Assembly: GCA_030068145.1 (NCBI GenBank)
Contig: JAPJBO010000027.1
Coordinates: forward strand, 496,001 to 560,000
Source: Diplonema papillatum
Taxonomy: Eukaryota > Euglenozoa > Diplonemea > Diplonemida > Diplonemidae
Length of the DNA: 64,000 nt
Reading direction: 5' to 3'
The translations under genes and the position numbers were made by a program. Shown in pieces: positions 1 through 9,149 of the stretch. How positions within the stretch are numbered: the stretch's first letter is position 1; every line of letters begins with the position of its first letter. Below the pieces are notes generated by a model. The model searched no databases and was not told where the DNA came from. It saw nothing but the letters and a program-made list of their open reading frames with translations.

Positions 1-403
1 CGTTGGCGCGAGAAACGCTATGAGGATCAAACACCAGATACTAACAGGAAACTTCGGTGAAGAAGTGCAACCCACTGTCCGAGCCACCACTTTAGCCATC
101 GCAAAGCTCAGTAGTCAAGATGGTTAGTACGAAATACTTCACTCGGAAGAAACGCGCGAATTGCGCTACGTAGCGGGTCAGATCGGTTGACTGGCAGTCG
201 TGACCCGACTTCGACCACTGTGACGAGACAAACGTAGAGCAGAGCCGGCTTAATGCTATTCTGGCCTAGCACTTACATACGCCCTGCATTTGCAGACGCC
301 CAGCACTTACATAGCCCCTGTTCTGAAAGAACTGAAGAAAGCAGTTCCGAAGAAGAGAGGAATAAACCGCCGGTTGTAGGAGGGAGAGGGGGAAGGCAAA
401 ACC
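1..403. other. No gene recognised at left edge
   Basis: I see no supported coding region, RNA gene or clear repeat here. Open frames are short and of mixed codon quality. It may hold the promoter and 5' untranslated region of the small gene that starts at 404. Confidence 0.4.
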
Positions 404-679
404 ATGTACCAGGGTGCCACTGCTGTTCAGACGCCGGCTTCTACGGTCCGGCCAAAGGGTCCAGAAATCCCGACCGATGCGAAGCTCGCAGCGCAGGAGC
501 AGTTCCTGAACCGCGCGCTTTTCGAAGAATCCGCGAAGAAGGGAGAAGCAAATCTGCTGAGTCCGGAGAAGCCGGCCCTCCAAGACTTCCAACCGCCGCT
601 GGACCCCCCGACACCTCAAGAGGTCGACTTGCGCATCCAAGAGATCATGTCCGCAGTTTTGAGGAAGCACAGCAAATGA
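404..679 (+). CDS. Small hypothetical protein, 91 aa
   Basis: This is a short open frame with an ATG start. It encodes a hydrophilic, Pro/Ala/Glu-rich protein with no signal peptide or membrane segment. The middle (about residues 25-50) is rich in Ala, Glu and Lys and likely helical. A proline-rich stretch (about 53-70) follows, and the last 20 residues again look helical (VDLRIQEIMSAVLRKHSK). I do not recognise a family. Support for it being real is the GC-rich third codon positions, similar to the clear genes in the window, and an A/G-rich leader just before the ATG. It could be a single-exon small gene or one exon of a larger gene. No neighbour gives it a role. Confidence 0.4.
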   Translation: MYQGATAVQTPASTVRPKGPEIPTDAKLAAQEQFLNRALFEESAKKGEANLLSPEKPALQDFQPPLDPPTPQEVDLRIQEIMSAVLRKHSK

Positions 680-1107
680 AGAGCAGCTTACGCATGCGTC
701 GCTTGTTCTTCACAGCATCAGTCCAAAGCACGGATCAGGTGTTGATCCTGCCCATTTGTAGTAGCTTGTCCTTGCTCCAAGGATTCAATGCAAGTCTCGG
801 AGTTGAATAGAATTCTCAGCGGGTTGGCTGACAATTCGCCCGGGCGCCAGTGATAGAACTACTTCAAGTCCGTGCAATCCCGCAAAAACAGAGATTCGCA
901 TTAGCTTTGACGGTGTCATGGACCACCGGGGCTGTTTCTTTGGTGTGCTTCATGAACTTGCACCTACACCAATGCCCACCGAACGGGCACCACACCAGCG
1001 ATCACCCGCCGAGTTGGCTCAGCCCCACGCGGATGCAGCTTCTCGGTCTGTCGACGGAAGTGGTCCGATTCTGATTTTTGAACCTGGTTCCAGCATCAAA
1101 CCAACGG

Positions 1108-1384
1108 AATTCTCCAGGGCTGCCCAATATCAGTGGTCCTGATCAACGCGCTCCTCTCTGTTCTCTCGAAGGCCTTGGTCAGCCGAGCTCGGGTGAGTCC
1201 AAAGTCGTTCGCCGACGATCTGTACCTGCTGTCGCAACTTGCGAGGCTACTCCAAGAGGGAATTCGAACCGCAGAGGTGTTCGACAGCCTGACAGGCTTT
1301 GCCCTCAACGAGGACAAGTCGGTCTCCTTCTCGACGTCCCCAGAGCCTCCTCGCTGGTGGTACCCCACCGCTGCACCATGCTAG
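1108..1384 (+). pseudogene. Reverse transcriptase fragment of a non-LTR retrotransposon
   Basis: In one frame the sequence reads GILQGCPISVVLINALL, which fits the reverse transcriptase motif with a Gly-x-x-Gln-Gly-x-Pro-x-Ser core. It is followed about 30 residues later by FADDLYLL, the catalytic Asp-Asp box, and by a Leu-Asn-x-x-Lys-Ser segment (LNEDKSVSF) typical of the next motif. The frame stops at 1382-1384, inside the first unit of a minisatellite. The fingers and N-terminal part are not recognisable upstream, so this is a truncated relic. It lies in the same frame as the long open frame at 1571-3322, which I read as the C-terminal part of the same element. Confidence 0.65.
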
Positions 1385-1577
1385 TGGATGTGTACACACA
1401 ACCCACCATCAGCACCCACGTAGCTATCAGTGGATGGTAGCTGGTCCTGCTGGTGGTATCCACCGCTGCACCATGCTAGTGGATGTGTCACCCATCCATC
1501 ACCTCCTAGGTATCAGGGATGCTGAGTAGGTATCAGCTGGTGGTCATCCACCGCTGCACCATACTCGTGGGTGTGTA
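1368..1577 (+). repeat. Minisatellite, about 3 units of 80-95 bp
   Basis: Three copies of a core (CACCGCTGCACCATGCTAGT, third copy with two changes) begin near 1368, 1461 and 1547. They are separated by related sequence with GGTATC and CACCCA motifs. The repeat carries TAG stops and splits the retroelement frame. Confidence 0.7.
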
Positions 1578-3322
1578 CGCCACCTCGTGATCGGTCGCAA
1601 AATAATTCGATCGAGCAAAATAGTGAAGGTTTTGGGTACGCCACGGTCGAGGCCGCGGCCAGGCTTGAGGCGGCGCCGCTCATGCATCGTACGAAGTTCC
1701 GCATAATGCAGACGATCGCAGCCTCCGCGTATTCCGGGGCGGCCTACTGCACGAATACAACAGGTGGCTTCGTCATCAGCTCAACGCTCCGAACGGCACT
1801 CTCCGCTTGCGTGATCCCTCGATCTAACCGGGCGAAGAGCCCTCTTGCGGTTCTCTCCCTGGTTGCAAAAGCACACCTGTGTGATCCGGCATGCGCCTCA
1901 GGTTTCAGCTTATTCCGCACGTTCGTGAAACAATACGGGAAAGAGAGGTTTCGGGTGAGGATGGACGCTCTCCTTCGCGTGGGAGCCGACTCGTCTATCA
2001 AGGGTCCCGTAGGTCTTATGGCTAATCTTCTGCGGGAGATAAGATTCCTACGGGCCACGCAGCACAGCTTCCAGTCCCTGTCTTTCGACGGGACTCCCGT
2101 GTCGCTACTCGGAAAAGAAGCCCCACACCTCTTTCGTGAGGGCCTGCGTCTGCGCGCGTGGCGTTACTTGACCACACAGAGACAAGGATTTGACGGAATC
2201 GAAGGAGGGGTGGACGTACGTGCCATGAATCGGCTTTGGCTGAACCGCGCGACGGACCACAAATTGAGTTCCGCGATCAGTCGATGTATTGGGGGAGCGG
2301 TGTACTCACGGGAATGGTGCCGCAGGAAGTGGGGTTCGGGGAGCGGCGACTGCGAGTTCTGCGACAGCGGTGCGACGGGGACCCTGTGGCATTACTACTG
2401 GCAATGTCCGGGCCCAGGTTGTAGATGGAACGAGCTGCGATCCCGGTTTTGCATTGCTGAGGCGATGGTCCGGGACATGCCCCAGTGCTTGTGCATTAGA
2501 GGGATACCCCCCTACGGGACCCCTCCTGACCTCCTGGAGAAGATCCAGAGGCTGATCGGTACGATCTCAATCGAGATGGCGCAGGCGCAGCGAAGCCTTG
2601 CGGCAACACGCCCTTGGGAACTCGCCTCAGGTGCGTCGACGAAATACGACGTACACTTAGCAACGGACAGTCGTAAGTTGCTTACGACCAACATCGGAAC
2701 CCGCTTCGCAGCGACGTTGGTCTTCTGGCTGCGGAGTCTATCGTGGGTCAGCTCCAACCCTCTCCCGACGACAGGCGTGGAACTCGCGCTTGATTTTGAG
2801 GCATTTACGCGTTCGAAGCTCCCGGGGAGAACCTTCGCCGAGAAGGGGCTGCAAATTGGGTACCTTATGCGAGCCATCAACGACCTGTGCTGCGCCGACT
2901 CCTTCCCTGGGAAATGGCGGCAGGGGGTCTGTTCCCTCCGCTGTTTTGGTGCGCCGGCTATGCCGGGTTGTACCCACCGCCCACGCTTTGCGGCTGGACG
3001 GAAGACCGAGTGGATGTTGGGCAAGCTGGAAACAATTTGCGCCCGTAACAGCTGGAACGATGCCGTGCCTGAATATCCGCACGACGTACCCTATGTTCAG
3101 TGGGAGTTGAGATTCTCTGTCAAGATGCTAGCCGCCGCCATAGGGCGGGCTATTGCCAAAAGGAGGAGAGCCCGCGAAACAACGTGTCAACACACGCCTG
3201 CCAGGCGGTCTCGTCCGCCAGTCAGAACGCCCCCGGCTGCGCCACCATCGGTGCAACAATCATCTTTGACAGGGCCACGGCTCGCTCCGCGCCCACGGCG
3301 CAACGACTTGCGCCCGCCGTAG
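1571..3322 (+). pseudogene. C-terminal part of a non-LTR retrotransposon polyprotein
   Basis: This open frame of about 583 codons has no ATG at its 5' end; its first codon is GTG inside the minisatellite, so it is the continuation of an interrupted frame. Near residues 261-280 it has a zinc-knuckle pattern Cys-x2-Cys-x9-His-x4-Cys (CEFC...WHYYWQC), which occurs downstream of the reverse transcriptase in many non-LTR retrotransposons. The region before it is basic and helical, as in the thumb/linker. The final 60 residues are rich in Arg and Pro. Together with the reverse transcriptase motifs at 1108-1384, this supports a retroelement relic of at least 2.2 kb on the + strand. I see no endonuclease domain with confidence, so the clade (site-specific or APE-type) stays open. 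Confidence 0.6.
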
Positions 3323-3324
3323 TA

Positions 3325-3530
3325 GTACGGGATAGTAGTGGGGCGACCGGATACTCCTCGGAGAGATCGTCCCTGCACTCTAACTCGTCTCTCTCTCTCT
3401 CTCAAACCTGCCACAAACGCGCCCCGCTGTGTCAACATCGTGCGGGGTAGTAGTGAGGCGACCGGAAACTCCTCGAAGATGGTTCCTTGCACTCTTAACT
3501 CGTCTCTCTCCCTCTCTCTCCCTCCAGCTT
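3325..3530 (+). repeat. Tandem duplication of about 100 bp ending in CT-rich tract
   Basis: Two diverged units each read GGGATAGTAGTG-like, then GCGACCGGA, an ACTCCTCG core, a TTGCACTC-like stretch, AACTCGTCTCTCTC and a CT microsatellite. They begin near 3328 and 3442. They follow directly on the end of the retroelement frame and may be part of its 3' tail. Confidence 0.6.
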
Positions 3531-4320
3531 TTTGCGGCCATCGCGAGTTCCACGACGGCCGCAATCCTTTCAGCCACGAAAAGAAAGACTGGCAAAGCGT
3601 GGTTCGTCGGCTTGCCAATAGCCCTGGTCCGGAGGAGGGCAACCGCCGTTCTCCCTTTTTCGGCGAACATGTTCGTGCAGAGTTTCTTTACTCGCAGAAG
3701 TCTTCGCTGTCTTTCAGGTACAAACATCGTCGATGCCTCCGCAAGCAATTCGTGGGACTCACCCCCGGGTACGTCCACCCTCGTTTCGTCTGTTGTAAGT
3801 CTTGCTGTTACTCCTCCCTGCGTTCAGTTAGATCTCCGTCCCCTCCCCATGCATGAGAGGCAGTGCTCTGCCTAAACATTAAACTAAGATTTTCTCCCCT
3901 GGCACAAGAGTTGTTCTCTTTTCCAACGAGCGCTACCTGCAGGCAGGCGTGAAATAATGCCCGTTCGCCTCGGCTGGCACCTCTTTCCTTTTGCAGCTCA
4001 GCACAGCGAAGGTGCCGAATGGCAAATGTCTGGAAAATGACGGCGCGGCGCGGCCGTGTTGCCATGTTTCGTTTTGTCATTGCATCCCAGGTTCTGAGTA
4101 TGCTGCCAGAGCGCCGCCGCACACGTTGCTGAAAGGACAGAAACCTATCCTTGGGCATTCAGCACAGAAGCGACCACAGCGCAAAGCATTGGGGAAGCCG
4201 CACACCTGTCGTTTGAACTTACCACATCTCGATTGTTCTCCCACTGCACACAAAAACCGCGCGAAACCCCCATGTTCAGACCCTTTTTAAGTAGCACAAA
4301 CCTCTCTTCTTCAGACTAGG
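3531..4320. other. Intergenic DNA, no gene recognised
   Basis: Short overlapping open frames occur on both strands with no family match and no consistent codon bias. No RNA gene is visible. Confidence 0.4.
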
Positions 4321-4470
4321 GTGACACCTGGCTTAGTCGTCAAAGCCAAACGATCCTTACACCGGGAAAACAGTGGTTCGAGTCCTACGACCGAGGACTT
4401 TCAAACCTCAGAAAGCCAGGTGTTCGGGGTTGAGGAATGGTCAGAAGAAGCCATTCCCAACCCTAGTCCC
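4321..4470 (+). repeat. tRNA-like promoter relic and hairpins
   Basis: The segment has an A-box-like TGGCTTAGTCG near 4331 whose D stem (GGCT/AGCC) can pair, and a B box GGTTCGAGTCC near 4375. The anticodon and acceptor stems do not pair, so it is not a working tRNA. ACACCTGGCTT near 4325 is inverted as AAGCCAGGTGT near 4414. A strong hairpin follows at 4428-4467 (GGTTGAGGAATGG against CCATTCCCAACC). It may be a SINE head or a MITE remnant. Confidence 0.4.
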
Positions 4471-4779
4471 GAATAAACAGGCGGCGGAACAAGGTTTCAA
4501 CCTCCTGTACGTATGAGAAGCAGAGTACGTTCCGACGTAAAAACAAAACAGGAGCCGTACGGCAGCAGAGTGGGCAATGAGTTGAAGTCTGACACAGTAA
4601 AAGCTTCCCCCCCTCCAATCCCCACCCACTGTCACACACCACAAACAAAGCGGAACCTCACACGCACGAAGGTCGATCGACACCAATCTGTACGCCCATA
4701 CGGGATTGTCGAAACACAAACAAAATAACGCTGAAAACAGACACCACCTTCCCGCCGTACCCCTCTCACACCCCCGCCG

Positions 4780-6228
4780 ATGGAAGACGGCGGGCTCAGC
4801 ACTTCGGATAGCGCGGGGGGTGCACCGGAGCTGTGCTTGAACTGCTGGCAAGTGACCCTGGTGGGCGGGTTCGTGGCTTTCTGGGCTGGCATCTCCAATG
4901 GCGTGACCGCGTTCGGCTCGGGCCTCGTGTTCCTGTCCTTATGGGAGGCGGTGCGCGCACTTGAATTGGTGCCGGGAGGGCGGCTGGGCGACGACATGCG
5001 CGATTTCATCGTGCTAAGCACGTTCACGGTGTGGGCGGTCCAGTGCACGTCGCTCTGGATGTTCCGGAAGCTCGTGTACACCCGCCGCATCCTGCTGCTG
5101 GTCACCTTCCCACCCGCGGCGCTCGGGTGCATAATCGGCGTGCTGGTCGTCAATCAACTAAACAAGAACACCGTCGAGCAGGTGGTTGGCACCACGTTCT
5201 CCGCGATCGCGTTTTTGAAGCTGTCAGAGGAGGTGCTGGCCTCGTTCCGCAAGCCCAGCGCCGAGCCGAGCAGCGCGCCGGTGGAGCCTGCAGAGGAGCT
5301 GCAGGAATTGAAGGGCGCCGGCGAAGCCGAACGGGGTGTGGAAGAGTGTCGCTCGTCTCCTTCCGTGGTGCAGCCAGTAACGCCGGTAACCGTGGTCGTC
5401 ACGGTGACGCAGCAGAGCTCGGGTTCAAGGGAGCCGGGGTCTAGCGAAAGGCGCGGGGATGCCAATTATTTGCGGGACACGACCGTTTTGAGTGACGACG
5501 ACTTCGGAGGTTGTCGCTGCGTGCCGGTGTCGACGGGTGGCCAGATTGATGGCTTGTCCGATGGTGAAAGTGAGTTAACTATCCCGTTGAGCATGCACGA
5601 AGCCTGCGAAACGGCGGAACGCCCGGACCAAACGCACCCGATTCCCCGGACCTTTTCCCAGGAGCTGACCGCCGCTTGTCCGGAGCACTCGTTTTCCACG
5701 GATACGCGGTTTTTGACCTTCTTTTGTGCCGCTCTTTTCGCCTCTGGCCTTCTGTTCGGCCTCGTTGCGTCGCCTGGTCCTCCAGCCATGGCGTTTCTAG
5801 CGGCGGCCCGGGTGTCGACCAACGATGTGAGAGCCGTGTACGGGCCCATCTTCTTCGCGACATGCTTCGTCTCGACCGGCGTCCACGCTCTGCAGGGCAC
5901 CTTCATTCCGGGGGTGGTGCACGCCGCCCTGTTTGTGTTCGGTTCGATGGGCTTTGTTGTCGGGAAGCAGTTCATCCGCCCCCGCATCACGCCCCGCGTC
6001 GTGCGCATTATCGTCTTCGGCATCGTCGCTGTCTCGGGCATAAAAGCGTCCGGCTGCTTCTCGTTGTCACTTGACGACCCCATGGGAGGGTCGTCTGTTG
6101 TTGCGTTTCCGGTGGCCTGCTTCGCGGCCCTCTGGCTTGCGTGCGTGCTTCTTTTTGTACTCCGTCCAGGTTCCCCGATGTGGAGTTACCTAGCCCGGAA
6201 AAACTGCCAGCCGGACCAATCAGCCTGA
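4780..6228 (+). CDS. TauE/SafE-family membrane transporter, 482 aa
   Basis: This is a single-exon gene with a clear ATG. The predicted product is a polytopic membrane protein of the TauE/SafE (anion/sulfite exporter-like) family. The first hydrophobic block is about residues 25-150 with four likely membrane spans, opening with a Gly-rich entry motif (GISNGVTAFGSGLVF). The second block runs from about residue 300 to 465 and has the counterpart SPGPPAMAFLAAARVS with its Pro-Pro pair, then further spans ending in LWLACVLLFVL. The two blocks match the internal duplication of the family. They are joined by an unusually long hydrophilic loop (about 150-300) rich in Ser, Glu, Val and Thr, likely cytosolic and possibly regulatory. 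The substrate cannot be read from sequence; sulfite, sulfonates or other organic anions are the known range. Codon use is GC-rich and no intron is needed. Confidence 0.8.
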   Translation: MEDGGLSTSDSAGGAPELCLNCWQVTLVGGFVAFWAGISNGVTAFGSGLVFLSLWEAVRALELVPGGRLGDDMRDFIVLSTFTVWAVQCTSLWMFRKLVYTRRILLLVTFPPAALGCIIGVLVVNQLNKNTVEQVVGTTFSAIAFLKLSEEVLASFRKPSAEPSSAPVEPAEELQELKGAGEAERGVEECRSSPSVVQPVTPVTVVVTVTQQSSGSREPGSSERRGDANYLRDTTVLSDDDFGGCRCVPVSTGGQIDGLSDGESELTIPLSMHEACETAERPDQTHPIPRTFSQELTAACPEHSFSTDTRFLTFFCAALFASGLLFGLVASPGPPAMAFLAAARVSTNDVRAVYGPIFFATCFVSTGVHALQGTFIPGVVHAALFVFGSMGFVVGKQFIRPRITPRVVRIIVFGIVAVSGIKASGCFSLSLDDPMGGSSVVAFPVACFAALWLACVLLFVLRPGSPMWSYLARKNCQPDQSA

Positions 6229-7112
6229 GCTGGGACTGTGTCGAGTTGTATGCCGCTGATGCAGATTATCGCCGTAGATTCTCTAATCAAAAGCATCACT
6301 TTACAGATCGCCATCATCAGGTCCATCCCTGTCTCCCAGAGCTGCATTGGATTGCATGCCCCCTCTTTCAAGGCAACCGTCGCCACAGATTCATTGTCTA
6401 ACTTCAAGCTTTCATGGAACAGGCCGTACACGATACGGAATGACGCTTCAGATTGTGTAGATCACTGTGTATAAAAAGGTCGTGGACCGGATCACGAACT
6501 TCGTCGCTCCCGGAATGTTTGCGTCCTGTTAAGAGTTCCCACGTCACACCCGTGCTTTGTCTTTCGTCTGGCCCAGTCCGGTTATTTCTGTACGGTCTAT
6601 ACGTCTCAATAAAGACCAACCTTATCAAAATATCGACTTGAGCTGCGTGCCCCATGAAGAACGCACGGAGACAAGTGATGTGGGGTGTTCTGTCAAAGCG
6701 TTGGCTTTCGTTTTTGTTTTCCGTTTTTGCGCGTGTGATTCGTGCTTGCCCGTATTTCTGTTTTGGAGCACGGGCCTGATCGATATCGAAACTTAAATCG
6801 TAGCTTGCACTGCAAGCAGAGACCATATGATCTGTCACGTTTCTGCGCGGCTGATCGTCACATGAGAGAGTTAGTCGTAGCCGGTCTCTGGGAGCCAAGC
6901 TTTCGTGTCTATAACAGACATCTATGCACCATCGAAAGATAGGATGACGCGATGCCAGCCCCCGCCGTGCCATCGAAGAAGCAACATGGTGCCAATTTTG
7001 GGCGAATGGCGATTGTTTCTTCGTATGTCCGCCTGTTTTGGCCCTCTCGAGGCTAGAAAGAGGTTGGTATCTTGCGAGGCCACTACGACCCGAATTTACT
7101 TGAAGGCTGGCT
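6229..7112. other. Intergenic DNA, no gene recognised
   Basis: AT-richer than the transporter gene, with short open frames only. Nothing supports a gene. Confidence 0.4.
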
Positions 7113-7478
7113 CCTTCTCGAGCCCGTTTTAAATTTCACAAAAGTGGACATCCGAAATCCGATCCAAGCGTCGAATCCGATGTTTGACCAGTAGTCGGAG
7201 ACGGCTCGAAGTGAGGGTGGGCTTCTCGATGCCTTGTGCAGGATGTAAGCACGCACCTGGCGGCGAAACCGGCCTGCGAACAGAGCGCTGGGGGCCCCTT
7301 CTCGAGCCCGTTTTAAATTTCACAAAAGTGGACATCCGAAATCCGATCCAAGCGTCGAATCCGATGTTTGACCAGTAGTCGGAGACGGCTCGAAGTGAGG
7401 GTGGGCTTCTCGATGCCTTGTGCAGGATGTAAGCACGCACCTGGCGGCGAAACCGGCCTGCGAACAGAGCGCTGGGGG
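7113..7478 (+). repeat. Near-perfect tandem duplication, 2 x 182 bp
   Basis: The segment 7113-7294 is repeated without visible change at 7297-7478, offset by 184 bases. Each copy begins CCTTCTCGAGCCCGTTTT and ends CAGAGCGCTGGGGG. Identity at this length implies a recent duplication, or an assembly artefact. Confidence 0.9.
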
Positions 7479-7624
7479 TATAAGGACGTCTGTGCCATCA
7501 ACCCAGCGGACCGAAGAGGAGTTCCTGTCGACATCAGGTCTTGCTGTGACAACACCGAGCCGAGCGATTACCCGAAATGCGAATCGCTTCGGGCAGACCT
7601 GCGAAGTCGGTCGAAGAACGAAAT

Positions 7625-7725
7625 AATCAGGATCGACGGTAGCACGTCGAAGAAAGAGAATTCAGGATCGACGGTCGCACAAGTCGAAGAAAGAATACAT
7701 CAGGATCGACGGGAGCACGAAAACG
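7625..7725 (+). repeat. Short tandem repeat, 3 units of about 40 bp
   Basis: Three units share TCAGGATCGACGG followed by GCAC and (in the first two) GTCGAAGAAAGA. Small length changes separate them. Confidence 0.7.
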
Positions 7726-9149
7726 TAAAGCAAGAGTCTCATGGCGGGCTGTGTCCGATTTTCCAGAGGTCTCCACCGCATCGAAAACTTGAACTTTATA
7801 CAAAAAAGCTTGCGTCACTCGTTTTGTGTTCTGGTCGGCACCGTACTGGCTCACCGGACCAGCCAGCTTGTGCACAATTCGATGCTTGCCCGAGCGCTTT
7901 TTTTTGATCAGTAGAGTTCGCGGCCAATTGAGGCAGATAAGACACTCTGGCTGACCAAGCTTCGTGTCCAGACTACCACCGCCAGGACCGCACAAGCCCC
8001 CCGGTGGTCAAAGCGTGATAGAGGGTATTTTGGTCTCCCCTCTCTGTTGCCCTGAGAGAAACTTGGGTTACCCGTGCCCTCGCATTGGTGACCGCGTGCT
8101 GGTGACAATCAACCATCAGACTCGTTCAGAAGATGTGCATTCCAATAATGAGAGAAGCGTCTTGTTTCGTTGCAGCACGTGCGTTACGAACCAGCCAAAC
8201 CAGCCGGAGCCAGTCCGTGAAGGCAGTCAGCCAAAACTAACCAGCCAAGCCACGCAGAAAACTCAACGAACGGTGTCTAAAAAAGCCAGAGCTGCGGGAA
8301 GCACAGGCCGGGCCATTGCTAGGTGAACGGTCGTGCTGGCACTGTTGACAGCATCCATGCTGCTGTACTGGAGAGACTCGAACGATGTTGAGCACACCAT
8401 GTTATTTCAACTTAGCCAACGAACATCTGAATCTTCTAACGAACCCGACGCCTGCTACCGTGTTTTTTTGTTGTGGTTCTTGCATCAGGAAAAAAAGGCA
8501 ACCCTACGCAGAGCCTCTTAGCGTATTAAAGCAACTCTTTCCGCATTCAATGCAATAATCCTTCTGGGACCCGGATTCGGTGGGAAGAAGCACTGGGGGA
8601 TGGCGGTATTCTAAGGGTTCTCTGACTGGAAAGGCTACTTCGCACAACTCACCCGAATGTTCCCAATGCGGGATACGAAGGCAGGAAAATTGCACAGGAA
8701 CTCCTACTCCTCCCGTTCTTGTGCACTCTCCGGTCCATAATCAGTTTGACTCGGCTTTTCAGTGTTGCAGAAGATCGTGTTGACGCAGCACTGTCTTTCG
8801 CGACTCCGACTGTTTCACAACAAAAGTACGCACTTCTTTCACATCACACCTTTCTTTTTGCCAGAAGCGCCGCTTTCAAGTGCGTTAATTGTATACATAC
8901 CCACGGAAGAATTGGAAAACAATCCGTGGTCAATCAGAGTCTGAATCAAGGCACTTTACGGTTTTCACGGTCTATCGCACCCTCCTGTGGCTATCACTGT
9001 CTATTGGCCCAACCAGATGGGAGTGGAAGTTAGAATGTTCTATCAGCAGGAACAACTAGCCTTGTGCACCACCGGCATACGGTGCTGAGCCGGGTTTGTC
9101 AACAAGGGGGTGTGTTGTTCCGAAGCAAAGTTTTTTGATTCGTTGCAAC
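7726..9149. other. Intergenic DNA upstream of the START-FYVE gene
   Basis: No coding region with family resemblance and no RNA gene. The last few hundred bases presumably hold the promoter and leader of the gene that starts at 9150. Confidence 0.4.

Noticed and set aside
4325-4400. tRNA gene on the + strand
   Set aside because: Only the D stem pairs; anticodon, T and acceptor stems fail.
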